Positions 23,604-35,290 of a DNA stretch of 64,000 nucleotides are shown here, piece after piece. Source of the stretch: Protopterus annectens (lineage: Eukaryota > Chordata > Ceratodontiformes > Protopteridae). Position 1 is the stretch's first letter. Every line of letters starts with the position of its first letter. The position numbers and the translations under genes are program-made. Location of the stretch: NCBI RefSeq assembly GCF_019279795.1, contig NC_056733.1:1996742804-1996806803 (forward strand), in the 5' to 3' direction. The notes beneath the pieces are model-generated. The model did not search any database and was not told the origin of the DNA. It saw only the letters and a list, made by a program, of their open reading frames with translations.

Positions 23604-23900
23604 TCACATACCTCTCAACTGCCCAGATTTTCACCTCATATTTTTGTTTATTCCTCATAAAATTTGTGGTTTTCTGGCAAATCATTGAGAATTGAAGTCA
23701 CTAAGCAATGACAGCTATTTGAGTCTCAGACTTCATAACCTTCAGAAAATGCATGCTAATGCAAAACATGTTATTCTATCAAATGTCTAAGTTTATGAAA
23801 ACAATATTTTAAAAGTGCCCCTATTTTTAGGCATTTGCCTCTGCATTACTTTTGACTTTGTCCAGATTTCCTTCTCTAAGAGCTTGAGAGGCATGCTCGG
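23604..23900 (+). mobile_element. MITE copy 2 (TIR ATACCTCTCAAC family)
   Basis: It begins ATACCTCTCAACTGCCCAG and ends GCTTGAGAGGCAT. The body is collinear with copy 1 at 12403 (TTTTCTGGCAAATCA, TGCTAATGCAAAACATG, CCCTATTTTTAGGCAT). Same orientation as copy 1. No TSD preserved. Confidence 0.8.
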
Positions 23901-25121
23901 TAATACTTTGTAGAAGCTAGACAATCCCAGAATAATTCTCTTAATGGATTAATTCTTAGTGATATCAGTTCTATTGTATCTTAATAACTAGTAACTTACA
24001 GCTGCAAAATAACCACAAACTTTATGGGCTTTCAAACATTTGCCTCACAGATACAGCAAATGTCTAGGCACCCAAAACCTATTAAGGCCACAAAAAATGA
24101 CACTTGTGGTAAGAATTTCTTGGCTTTCACAATGACATTTGCATATACTTGCCTTAGAGTACAGGTCTACCATGTCATGATTAGTCTTGATGCCCTGTCA
24201 TTCTAAGGTCCCATGGTCTTCCTGTGACATATTTTCTTTGAAGCTGTCTCTGACGCAAAGTGTTAAATAATTTTCTATTGGCAATGAGACAATGTATCAG
24301 CAATAACATTGTTAATAGCTAACACATAACAAGTCCTTCATGAAAAGCTCAACCTTAAATATTTTAATACAAGCTCTCCAAAATATTGATCATAGTGTCT
24401 AATGAGATGCATATGCACTGTGGTTATTAGAGATGTCAGTATGGGCGGCAGTTTCAGAAAAGGAATGTCTCTGTTTCCTCATTTACCAAACCTTTGACAG
24501 TGTTAAGTAAACCATTGCCACTGATAAAAAACAGACATAGCAGTTGTTATATTCATATCTGTCAAAAATTAAAGCTAGTTTCTGTGATGTGCTCATCATG
24601 CCATTGTTAATGTCATTGCAGTCCTTTAAGAAAGTGTTCCATAAAGTCAGATCCTCAGACATACGCTAGAGACCCAGACCCATTCCTGTTTATTTGATAT
24701 AACCATTTAGTGAATTGCTAAGCCTGATGAAATCCTTTCAGATTTAATAACCTGAAAAAATGAGAATAATGGCCTTGTGGTTGTATTATCTTAGAAATAT
24801 TTCATTTCTCTTCCTGTGAATGTAATGTATTTTGTACCCAAGTTTCTAGATTTTAGCCCCTGGTAATTTGCGTGCCTGTATGGCATCAATCAGAATCATT
24901 TAGTAGGTTTTTGCTATATTGTTCTTCCTTTAATGTACTGCATGGAGGTTATGGAAGGGCTGAAAAGACTATTTGCCCTTGTGCATAGCTGTGTAAAAAC
25001 TTAAGAAATTCAAGTAATTTTCTTATTTGATTTCAGTTTTCCCCGAATGTCTTGTTTTCAAGCCAGCCAAAGTCTAGTCCTGTTTGATAGGCTGCACTTA
25101 TAATCGCAAGTATTAAATTAA
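23901..25121. other. No recognised feature
   Basis: AT-rich, stops in all frames; nothing recognised. Confidence 0.5.
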
Positions 25122-25275
25122 TTTATTTATTTATGTATTAGAGTTTGTTTACCAGAAAGGTAAAACTAGGTAATTAATGACTCCTTTTCAGCACAGGCCT
25201 GAGGAGAAAAGCTCCAGATTTATAGACAAACAATTGCATAGAATACACAGATTACACAATTTATAGGCAGGTAAC
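25122..25275 (-). mobile_element. 3' tail of an L2-like LINE, inverted
   Basis: Reverse complement of the L2-like 3' tail: TTTATTTATTTATG, then GGCCTGAGGAGAAAAGCTCC on the plus strand. It lies head to head with the plus-strand L2 body that begins at 25276, so together they look like an inverted 5' piece of one insertion, or two independent insertions. Confidence 0.6.
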
Positions 25276-25318
25276 CTGGTCTCATCTATTTTTTCTGGAC
25301 CGTTCAAAAGCATTTGAC

Positions 25319-25633
25319 ATGGTCTCACACTCCAGACTGTTAAACACATTATCAGAATTTAAAACCAGCCTCTCCATAGTCACCTGGTTCCAGAGCTATC
25401 TCAGTGGAAGGCAGCAAGTAGTCAAATGGGGTAACTCCCTCTCCCCACTGCTGTCAGTCACCTTAGGGGTCCCACAAGGATCCATTCTTGGCCTTCTTCT
25501 CTTATCATTATTCACATTATTCACTAATAGCCTACATACTGCCACAAATGAAGTCATGTTAATACAATACGCCGACGACTCTACCTTAATTTGTGCAGCT
25601 CCAACATCCCACCATCTTCAGGAAATAACATAG
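25319..25633 (+). pseudogene. L2-like reverse transcriptase fragment
   Basis: The 104-residue frame spans RT motifs from the palm to the catalytic YADD: FQSYLSGRQQVV, LGVPQGSILG and QYADDSTLICAA. All three palm aspartate-bearing blocks needed for catalysis would be the upstream D (frame-shifted here) and the YADD pair, which is intact. A TAG stop follows EIT. It reverse-transcribes LINE RNA at a nicked target in the family. This copy cannot make a complete protein. Confidence 0.8.
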
Positions 25634-26414
25634 CAAGCCTTCTCTAAAATAGAAACCTGGCTAACCAATGCCCAGTTAATACTCAATCCCAACAAAACAA
25701 AACTCATCCTGTTTCACCATACAAAATCCTGAGACCCCTCTTCACTATTCAAAATCACCTCAGTAAACAATGCTATCATTACCCCAGTCTCCCACACCAA
25801 ACTCCTGGTAGTAGTACTAGACCAAAACATGAATTTTGATCTCCACATAAATCAGACAATCAAAAACGTCCACAAAAAATGGGTAGCCTGTACAGGAACA
25901 CACTGACTCACAGACTAATCTAAAATCTCCATTGCCAGAACATACCTTCTCTTCACACTCCTATATGCATCTCCCATCCTTACTAGCCTCAAGAAAACTT
26001 ACATAAACAAACTTGATAGATGCTATAATAAAATAGCAAAGTTTGCTACAGATGCCAGCTATAGATCCCACCACTGCCACGCTCTCAAAGAACACTCATG
26101 ACTACAATTTCGCAACCTACTAATTTTTAACCATCTCTCCATGGCCCACCAAATACTCAACCAACCTAAAAAACACCTGCTCTCAAAGCCCTACTTACTC
26201 ATTATTCCAATAACCAGACCCTGTGCTCCAGTAACAAAAACCTAGTAAACATCACTAAAACTAGCAATAATGCTGTTGACTCACTATACTCAAACAGTAT
26301 CACCAAAATCTGGAACTCCCTACCCATCGATATTAGATCCACCTCCAGCACCACCAAGTTTAAGAAACTACTGAAAGATCATTCAACATCCACCTGGCTC
26401 TGCTCATGTACTAA

Positions 26415-28795
26415 CCCTGGATAACTTTCACTCAGATATAACCTCTAACTACACTTCTATCCACTCTATAACTCCTGTAACCTTCTCCCTTACCTATATC
26501 CACTTGTCTCCCTCACTCAGATATAACCTCTAACTACACTTCTATCCACTCTATAACTCCTGTAACCTCCTCCTCCCTTACCTATATCCCTTGTCTTCCT
26601 CACTCAGATATAACCTCTAACTACACTTCTATCCACTCTATAACTCCTGTAACCTCCTCCTCCCTTACCTATATCCCCTTGTCTTCCTCACTCAGATATA
26701 ACCTCTAACTACACTTCTATCCACTCTATAACTCCTGTAACCTCCTCCTCCCTTACCTATATCCCCTTGTCTTCCTCACTCAGATATAACCTCTAACTAC
26801 ACTTCTATCCACTCTATAACCCCTGTAACCTCCTCCTCCCTTACCTATAGCCCCTCATCTTCCTCACTCAGATATAACCTCTAACTACACTTCTATCCAC
26901 TCTATTACTCCTGTAACCCTCTCCTTCTTTGTCTATAGCCCCTTGTCTTCCTCACTCAGATATAGCCTCTAACTACACTTCTGTCCACTCTATAACTCCT
27001 GTAACCACCTCCTCCCTTACCTATATCCCCTTTTCTTCCTCACTCAGATATAACCTCTAACTACACGTCTATCCACTCTATAACTCCTATAACCACCTCC
27101 TCACTTACCTATAGCCCCTTGTCTCCCTCACTCAGATATAACCTCTAACTACACTTCTATCCACTCTATAACTCCTGTAACCTCCATCTCCCTTACCTAA
27201 ATCCCCTTGTCTCCCTCACTCAAATATAACCTCTAACTACACTTCTATCCACTCTATAACTCCTGTAACCTCCTCCTCCCTTACCTATATCCCCTTGTCT
27301 CCCTCACTCAGATATAACCTCTAACTACACTTCTGTCTACTCTACAACTCCTGCAACCTCCTCCTCCCTTACCTATATCCCCTTGTCCTGCTCACTCAGA
27401 TATAACCTCTAACTACACTTCTATCCACTCTATAACTCCTGTAACCTCCTCCCTTACCTATATCCACTTGTCTTCCTCACTCAGATATAACCTCTAATTA
27501 CACTTCTATCCACTCTATAACTCCTGTAACCTCCTCCTCCCTTACCTATATCCCCTTGTCTTCCTCACTCAGATATAACCTCTAACTACACTTCTATCCA
27601 CTCTATACCTCCTATAACCTCCTCCTCCCTTACCTATATCCCCTTGTCTTCCTCACTCAGATATAACCTCTAACTACACTTCTATCCACTCTATAACTCC
27701 TGTAACCTCCTCCTCCCTTACCTATATCCCCTTGTCTTCCTCACTCAGATATGAACTCTAACTACACTTCTATCCACTCTATACCTCCTGTAACCTCCTC
27801 CTCCTTTACCTATATCTCCTTGTCTTCCTCACTCAGATATGACCTCTAACTACAATTCTATCTGCTCTATACCTCCTGTAATCTCCTCCTCCCTTACCTA
27901 TAGCCCCTCATCTTCCTCACTCAGATATAACCTCTAACTACACTTCTATCTACCCTATAACTCCTGTAACCTCCTCCTCCTTTACCTATATCCCCTTGTT
28001 TTCCTCAGATTTAACCTCTAGCTACACTTTTATCCACTCTATAACTACTGCAACCTCCTCCTTCCTTACCTATATCCCCTTGTCTCCCTCACTCAGATAT
28101 AACCTCTAACTACACTTCTATCCACTCTATAACTCCTGTAACCACCTCCTCCCTTACCTATATCCCCTTGTCTTCCTGACTCAGATATAACCTCTAACTA
28201 CACTTCTATCCACTCTATAACTCCTGTAACCTCCTCATCCCTTACCTATATCCCCTTGTCTTCCTCACTCAGATATGAACTCTAACTACACTTCTATCCA
28301 CTCTATACCTCCTGTAACCTCCTCCTCCCTTGCCTATATCCCCTTGTCTTCCTCACTCAGATATAACCTGTAATTACACTTCTATCCACTCTATAACCCC
28401 TGTAACCTCCTCCTCCCTTACCTATATCCCCTTGTCTTCCTCACTCAGATATAACCTCTAACTACACTTCTATCTACTCTATAACTCCTGTAACCTCCTC
28501 CTCCCTTACCTATATCCCCCTATCTTTCTCACTCAGATATAACCTCTAACTACACTTCTATCCACTCTATAACTCCTGTAACCTCCTCCTCCCTTACCTA
28601 TATCCCCTTGTCTTCCTCACTCAGATATAACCTCTAACTACACTTCTATCCACTCTATAACCCCTGTAACCTCCTCCTCTCTTGCCTATAGCCCCTTGTC
28701 TTCCTCACTCAGATATAACCTTTAACTACACTTCTATACACTCTATAACGCCTGTAACCTCCTTCTCCCTTACTTATACCCCCTCGTCTTCGTCA
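26415..28795 (+). repeat. 88-bp minisatellite, about 27 copies
   Basis: The unit begins near CACTCAGATATAACCTCTAA and contains CTACACTTCTATCCACTCTA, ACTCCTGTAACCTCCTCCTC and CTATATCCCCTTGTC. Successive unit starts at 26607, 26695 and 26783 give an exact 88-bp period; a few units differ by small deletions. The strand is strongly pyrimidine-biased. The first unit is continuous with the L2 3' UTR, so the array grew from it. No spacer variability as in CRISPR. Confidence 0.95.
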
Positions 28796-29140
28796 CAGCT
28801 GTAAACTGTATTCTGACAGATGACCTACTAAATGTAGTGTAGAAGCTTAAGCAAATCTAAGACATGCTGTACTGTATTTGTACTTTATGTGTTAATCTCA
28901 TCTCTTATGTATATATTTTTGTTGATTAATCTCTTAGGTATATAAATTGCTTTACTGATCTCTGCTAGACTGTAAGTAGATACATATAAGCTGCATAGTA
29001 AACTTTTTCTTTCTTGTACTAGACATGTATTAGTAAAAATGTACTTTGCTGGAGCTTTTCTCCTCAGGCCTCCACTGTAAATGGACTCTGTTGTCCAGTC
29101 CGATCATCCTGGAAAACAAATGTTAAATAAATAAATAAAC

Positions 29141-30689
29141 CTTTGGTACAAAAGGAAAGGAGAATAGTTACATATGTATTAAATAACTGTAGTTTAACAC
29201 ATTCAGTCTCTACAGTTTAAAGATGTGTTAACAATGGACAAAACTTTTAAGATCAGCAAACAGAGCAACATTGAAGCAGATGTAGATCAGTTATTATTTT
29301 AAATACTGTAGCTATATGATGGTGTAATAGGACAGCATAAACATTGAAATGGAAACATTGTATACATAGCAGACGTGGATAATGTATGGGTTATTTAAGA
29401 ATGTGAGAAATATTGTATGCAGGAGAGGGATTCTAGTTGTTATGATTGTTAGCACTTAAAAGGTTACACGTGATTAGGGTTATGTATATATGTAATATTT
29501 GTTTTGGGCATACTATGTGCAGTTTTGTTATTTTGTTACAGTGTCATGCTATGTTAATAGATGGTAGAATAAGCAGTTAGATAAAAGGTGTTTAGTGTTT
29601 ACTGTAATGAGAAAAGGAAGAGATGGGAATACACATAATTCAGATCAACGAAAGTGGTTATTTTTCAAATAGGTGGCAGGAAACCAAAAGCATCTCAAAT
29701 AGTAGGAATAGTCTACTGAGGAATTTCTATACACGAGTCCCATAATGTATGTAAATGCTAGGGACTGGTTGTCTCAGACTTGCCTCTAAGGAATGAATCT
29801 CTCTTACTACACCTGCTATGGCCACTATTACAGCCTTTGCCTCAAGTTGCTGTCCTTCTTCTAAGTCCCTTTTTGCCATGTCTTTGTCTAAAAGCACAAA
29901 CATATCAGCTGCAGCTTTTGATTTCTATAAATTGCAATGGAACGTGTGTTCCACAGGCTTCGCTGTTCTAATACTGAAGTGTGAACTCCAGATCATCTTC
30001 TTTAGAGAAGTCTTCCTGCAAGATACTGCTGCCTGCTCTCCACAGCTAATTCTCTCACACTAAGTTTGTCAGTTGTAGTCCTTAAAATTCCCATGTCTTC
30101 TACAGCTTGACTCTACAAACATTTTTTCAGAATCCCTACCATCTGATATGCTTTCGGTTTCCCTTGCTACCTACACATTACTGCATTCTTTCATGATGGA
30201 CTCCCTTATACTGATTGTGTCCTGAGGCCTGAGATTTTACCTGTGAGACTCATATTTTGCTGTTTTCATTCTGTTCCATTCTGTGGGATCTCTTGCTTTG
30301 CTGTTCCCAGTAAGAGAGACAAAGTGACCTTTGCTGTTTTCATCAATCAGATAAAAGCAATTTTACTTCTCACAAAAGCATCCAGTTTTCCAATAACGTA
30401 AATAAAGATGCCATTTAATAGATATTGATAAAAGTTATGCCACCAGCAAATGTTTTCCTGATAGATGTGTTATACATTATATTTATCAGGTTAACAATAC
30501 CTATGTACTCAATTATAAATGCCTAAGCTCAAAAGAAACTGCCCGGTAAAACTGAATCAAGTAGCATGTAAAAATCAAATTTAAAACAAAAATATAAGAA
30601 CCTATCAGTGTTTCAAACTTACTAACCAATGGAGGTGCTTTGGAATATATAAAAAAACAACAGTCACTGCATGCCTAAAGAGATTTAAA
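29141..30689. other. No recognised feature
   Basis: AT-rich. A minus-strand frame near 29780-30060 reads DKDMAKRDLEEGQQLEAKAV in one phase but has no domain I recognise and stops surround it. Confidence 0.4.
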
Positions 30690-30830
30690 AAAGCCAGAGA
30701 ATGATTTTATTTATTGATTGACATTTCTTTATTGGGAAAGTCCATCTAGATAATTTTGCCCATTTTTAGTGGAGGCCCAGGAAGAAAAGCTCTAACAGCA
30801 AATTACAATATACAGTAAATAAATAGATAA
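30690..30830 (-). mobile_element. L2-like LINE 3' tail fragment
   Basis: TTTATTTATTGATTGACATT followed by GGAGGCCCAGGAAGAAAAGC on the plus strand, the inverted L2-like tail. No coding part is attached. Confidence 0.65.
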
Positions 30831-30934
30831 ATACAACTATTAATACACATATGACATATGGAGTAACACATATATGTCATAAAACAAGATAACATTAAAA
30901 CAGGCTTAGTAGAAAAGCTAAATACACTGGGCCC

Positions 30935-31076
30935 CTTATGTCACCCACTGGATTGCCATGTGGCACACAGATAAGATGCAGGAAATCAAAATGGGGGAAG
31001 TTACCTCCACTAAGAGATCATTCACCAGTGGAGTCCCCCAGAGCTTTGTACTGGGACTTCTTTTGTTTGGTATATA
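30935..31076 (+). mobile_element. CR1 host element, piece 1 of 3
   Basis: Encodes a CR1 RT block: THWIAMWHTDKMQEIKMGEV, then TKRSFTSGVPQSFVLGLLLF and GIY. The reading is cut by the L2 tail at 31077 and resumes with FSEVRTNTKG at 36037, exactly the next residues of the CR1 protein (compare GIFFSEVQANTEG at 16220). Thus it is the 5' part of the element completed at 36031 and 38700. Confidence 0.75.
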
Positions 31077-32529
31077 TTTATTTATTTATTTATTTATTGA
31101 CATTTGGTAACTGGTAAAGTCTGACTGGGTAAGGGATCCATTTTCAGCGGAGGCCCGAGGAGAAAAGCTCCAGTATAGTCATTAACGGATAATACAGTAT
31201 AATGATACAATACGTTAGATACAAGCAAGCAAAGGATCCTAACATTGTTTCAAGATGCATTCAGATAGGTTAGAGAATGCAATACTTCAATGCATCAGTT
31301 TATAGGGGAATATATCATACACATATACATTACACAAAGAAGTAGTAAAAACAGAATGTCTGGTAGGAATTTGAGGGGAAATGGATTGATACTTTATATG
31401 AATAATATTAGAAGAGATAGATAGGTTTGAGTGAAGTGCAAAAGATAGGAGGAGGGGTATATATGTGTTAGTATGTAGTGCTTAGAGAGTTGGGAGTTGA
31501 AGTAGGAAGGTTAGTGGGATGTTTAAGGAAAGGTAGCGATGAAATGGCAGGGGTAGGTGGTGAAGGGGTGAGTGTTAAGTTTGACAAAAACAGGTCCAAG
31601 AGTTGTAGAGGTAGTTCTTTAGAGCGAGCTTGAAATTTTTAGGTTGTTCAATTCTGGTAATGTTATTTGGGAGGTTGTTCTAGAGTTTATCTGTGGAATA
31701 AGAATAGAGACACTCGCCAGCTCTTTTTTTAGGTTTGTATACGACTATAAGATGCTTATTATTTGAGCAGAGATTTCTAATGGGGCAGTAGGTGTGGAGG
31801 ATGCCTTTTAAGACTGGGCAGCTATCAGGCTTATATATTATTTTTTATGCTGTAGTTAGTTGTAGTTAGTCGAGATAATGGGGAATTCCAGCCACTTTAA
31901 TTCCTTGAGAGTGCTGCAGTGATGGGTACGGTAGGATGAATTAGTGGCGAATTTTGCAGTTTTATAGTAACAAGACTGAAGTTTAATTTTGAGAGAGACA
32001 TGCAGGTTAGTGAATATGGGAGCACCGTAGATAAGGGAGGGGATAAGATAAGTATTTGCCAGAGTTTTTTTAGAGCTAGGGTCCAGAAAGTTTTTTTGTC
32101 TATAGAGAGTTCCTAGTTTGAAGTGAGGTTTTATATGGCATTAAGGATGTGTTGGTCATATGAGAGCTTGTTATCTATGGTGACTCCTAATAATTTGGCA
32201 TTAGTGACAATTTCAATCTTGGTATTGTTATGGGAATATATTTTGAATTCTGATATGTTGGTTTTGGGAGGAAAAAAAGTAACAGTTTGGTTTTGTTAGG
32301 GTTAAGCAATAGTTGTGCATTGTTTAGCCGTGACTCTATGGAGGTAAATGTGCTCTGTGTTTTTTTCAGTAGATCAGGGATATTGTCAGAGGAGGTGATA
32401 ATAGTTGAATCATCAGTGCATTGAATTAAAGGGCTATGATAACAAGTTGTGTGAAGGTTATTAATGAATATATTAAAGAGGAGGGGTCCTAGGATGGACC
32501 CCTTTGGAACTCCTGTTTTGTTGCTTTGG

Positions 32530-32830
32530 TATTTTTTTTTTTTGTCATGTTTTTGTGTGACTATATAATTAATTAGTTACCTCTGTCCTATTTCTTTATA
32601 TGAATTCTACATCTGCTCAGACTAGGAAATTTCTTTCTTGTTATTATGCCCAACACAATGATGCATTCTGTTTCCATATTTTTTTTTTTTGTGCAATGTA
32701 TAAATGCCTTTTCAAATTTTCTTTTGTATGTGGAGCTTATCTCCCCGGGCCTCCACTGAAAATGGACATATATCCAGTTGGACTAGCCCAGTCAACAAAT
32801 GCAAAATAAATAAAATACATAAATAAACAA
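32530..32830 (+). mobile_element. L2-like 3' tail inserted in the L2 RT
   Basis: The plus-strand sequence ends GTGGAGCTTATCTCCCCGGG ... AAATAAATAAAATACATAAA, the L2-like tail, opposite to the surrounding L2. It separates SSYLNNK from GVPKGSILG in the minus-strand RT. A T-run at about 32530-32542 marks the other boundary. Confidence 0.65.
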
Positions 32831-32866
32831 GTATTGTGATAGGCAGCCTAGCAATTTTACACATTG

Positions 32867-33289
32867 TTATTTATTGTTTAAGTAACTACTAAACCATTGT
32901 GTAAAGGTTGGTGAGCAACCTACTGCTGTCAGTTCCTGGAGTAGTTTTTTCTGTGAGACCATGTCAAAGGCCTTTGACAGGTCTAGAAGAATAATGGATG
33001 TGTATAGGTTGGAATCCCCAGACTTATTAACTAGGTCTGTGAAAGACATAAGAGCTGCTGTGGTACTGTGGGATGGCCTGAAGCCATGCTGGATGGGTGT
33101 AAGTAGATTATAATGGGTAAGGTGGTTAAGTAATTGAATATGTATACATTTTTTGAGTAGTTTGGAAAATGGTGAGAGGATGTGTGCAAAGGGGTTATGA
33201 TAGATTTTTTCCAGAGGGTGGGACATAGTATTCAGAAATGGACCGATTAATAAGGATGCTAATTGGAAAGGCAATGGAGTCTGCAGCAA
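32867..33289 (-). pseudogene. L2-like RT palm/finger fragment
   Basis: The 140-residue frame is the best preserved part of this LINE's RT. It has PFSKLLKKCIHIQLLNHL, TPIQHGFRPSHSTTAALMSF, then IILLDLSKAFDMVSQKKLLQ with the first catalytic aspartate, and CSPTFTQWFSSYLNNK before the inserted tail. The family reverse-transcribes its own mRNA at the integration site. The frame ends at the inserted L2 tail, so the protein is interrupted before the YADD block. Confidence 0.82.
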
Positions 33290-33560
33290 TTTGTAATTAT
33301 TCTGGTGGAAGGTTGTCTGAGGAGCATGAACATGAGCATGGTTTAAGTTTGAGGAGAAGTTTGTGAATTAGTAAAGTGGAAACAGGTTGAAAAGAGAGAG
33401 GAGGAATTGTTGGATATTGGTTAGAAGTAGGTGAGGTTTCAAGATTGTTGGGAGTTGTAGAAGAGTTAAGGCTTGTGATTAGTGAAGTGATGCTATCTAT
33501 GAAGTTGGAATTGAACATGTTAGCTATTTCAGATGGTATCTTATTTGCATTTGGGGTAGG

Positions 33561-34497
33561 ATCATAGGATCATATGAAGTTACTAGGCTATTGGCCCTGA
33601 GTCCCTTATAAGCCTAGTCAAGAGTTTAGCCCATGCATAGACAAATCAACACCAGATGCCCCTGTCCAGCACAGAGACTGGTAGAATCCCAGGGATGTAT
33701 TTTCTATTTCCCATCCGGTTATCCAGGGGTAAAGAGGTACTCTGCTTGACGTGGACAGGGAGTCTATTCCTTAGATAGAGGAGTCTCTGAGACACACATC
33801 TCTCCCACCAGCAAGTCCTATTGATGTCACAGACCAGGTTGAGGCTGAGTGTATGGGTTACTTGAGTGGAGCTTGACTTGTGGATATGCAGCAGTCCCAT
33901 CAAGGTGGAGTCCAAGATTACCTTGTATGCCAGACAGAGGTCACCTCTGAGGAGTCTGCATGAAACAGAGTAGAGGGATAGAGCTTTTAGCCTATCTGTG
34001 TATGGTAGATTTTTGAGGCCCTGGATTCTCCTGGTGAGGAACCTCTGTGGTCTTTCCAGCTGCTGCATGTGCTTTGCAAGGTGCATGTCGAATGGGGCAT
34101 TGTTCACAATAATGGGCCTTATAAGGGAAGAATACAAGGACGTTATGACTTCCTTGTCCCAGGATGAGATACCCTTACTTATGAGGTGGGCCATGTAGAA
34201 GGCTTTCCTTACAATGGAAGCAACATGGTGGTCAAAAGTCAGACTGCTATCACTCTTGGTGCCCAAATCCCTCATGACTGACTGTGTGCTTAGAACATTA
34301 TTGATGTGATAATTTGTAGGAACAGCTCTCTCTCCCCAAAAGGGGATGATGATGCATTTTTTTTGTATTCAGCTTGAGGCCATGTTTCTGACACCAGACA
34401 TTTGTTTGGATGCGACCCTCTTGGAGGATGTCCATGTCACTAGGTGAATTGATGACAGCTCTCAACTTGCAGTCATCTGCAGACTTGGCCAGCCATA
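33561..34497 (-). mobile_element. CR1 fragment inserted in the L2 element
   Basis: Minus strand, C-terminal part of CR1 ORF2. It begins at LAKSADDCKLRAVI (catalytic block SADD instead of FADD), then HGLKLNTKK, and the 209-residue frame at 33646-34275 covers RDLGTKSDSSLTFDHHV to MGNRKYIPGI. The 3' end has CCTATGATCCTATGAT-type units. GGGTAGG flanks both sides (33554-33560 and 34498-34504). Removing the insert rejoins the L2 reading GSTQNP/TPNANK, so the boundaries are secure. Confidence 0.87.
33646..34275 (-). pseudogene. CR1 ORF2 C-terminal domain, open frame of 209 residues
   Basis: This is the longest open CR1 frame in the window after the RT core. It starts at MRDLGTKSDSSLTFDHHVAS and includes RKAFYMAHLISKGISSWDKE, SLYSSLIRPIIVNNAPFDMH, ERPQRFLTRRIQGLKNLPYT and the terminal MGNRKYIPGI. 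This thumb and C-terminal region follows the polymerase in CR1 ORF2. The start Met is internal to ORF2, not a native start. A local deletion before DNRMGNRK removes about ten residues found in the copies at 3300-3420 and 16980-17060. Confidence 0.8.
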
Positions 34498-34834
34498 GGG
34501 TAGGGTTTTGTGTGGATCCAGGGGTGAGTATGTTTTTAATAGTTTTCCAAAATGTTTTAGGGTTGTTCTTATGGCTGGTTAGTTGTTGAGAAAAGTAGTT
34601 TTTCTTATCAGCATTAACTGATTTTATAGCTGTATTGCATAGTTGTCTGTATTTTTGCCAGTTTGTATCTGTTTTATTTTTTGCCAATGTTTCCAGGCTC
34701 TATCTCTAGTTAGTAATATTTGTTTAGTTGATTTAGTTAACCAAGGTGCATGATTAGATTTTGTTCTTTTGGTTTTGAGAGGGGCTAAATCATTTAGGAT
34801 ATCTAGGAAAGTTTTGTTGGAATGGTAGACAGCC

Positions 34835-35290
34835 TTATCTAAAGGTAAAATTTTGTAATGGGGTCCAGTTAAGAGATCTTAATACACTGTTAAATATTTC
34901 CTGACTAAACTTTGTTAGGTTTATGGATGTCTTGTAAGTGTGGGTTTTCTGTTTTGGGGAGGTGGTTCTATGGGTATAAGCAGGGAGATGGTCACTGAGT
35001 GAATAAGGTAGGGTGTTGGAGTTACAGTATTTGAGAGGGTCAGAGACCAGGATCCAGTCAAGGCCTGAGGTTAGGTTGTTGTTGTGTATTCTAGTAGGTA
35101 ATGTGATTAACTGTGTAAAACCAGGAAGTTGGATACTATTTGCTGGTGAGTCTGTGGAAAGATTTAGCCAATTGATATTGACATCTCCCATGATGACTGT
35201 TTCATTGGAGATATTTCTGGATACCCAAGAGAGAATGTTTTCCAGTACCGGGATATTTTGGCCTGGGGTATATAGACTGCTATGATACAA
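34835..35290 (-). pseudogene. L2-like AP endonuclease domain
   Basis: The 151-residue frame contains LYTPGQNIPVLENILSW, then TVIMGDVNINWLNLS (family GDFNxxW), LDWILVSDPLKY and SLSDHLPAYTH (family SDHxP). These are the C-terminal catalytic blocks of the exonuclease-endonuclease-phosphatase fold that nicks the target DNA. The N-terminal blocks continue upstream in other frames (AVTETWLKP near 35505). Frameshift near 35290 breaks the domain. Confidence 0.82.

Larger units (their letters stand above)
25276..29140 (+). mobile_element. L2-like LINE (RT to 3' end) with minisatellite in its 3' UTR
   Basis: The copy opens in the RT palm (SIFSGPFKSI / DMVSHSRLLNTL, where the family has LDLSKAFDMVSH). 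It keeps WFQSYLSGRQQVVKWG, TLGVPQGSILGLLLLSLFT and a YADDSTL catalytic block (25568-25588). After a stop at 25631 it continues in the same frame with FSKIETWLTNAQLILNPNKT and YNKIAKFATDASYRSHHCHA. Coding similarity ends near 26420. An 88-bp tandem array then fills 2.4 kb. The 3' tail at 29050-29140 (GAGCTTTTCTCCTCAGGCCT ... AAATAAATAAATAAAC) is the same tail as elsewhere. So the array lies within the element, between the ORF end and the tail. Confidence 0.8.

Noticed and set aside
26415-28795. CRISPR-like regular spacing
   Set aside because: The whole 88-bp unit repeats with no unique spacers, and the DNA is eukaryotic.
29780-30063. Plus-strand frames of 63 and 81 residues
   Set aside because: Leucine- and serine-rich with no domain and no start or splice context.
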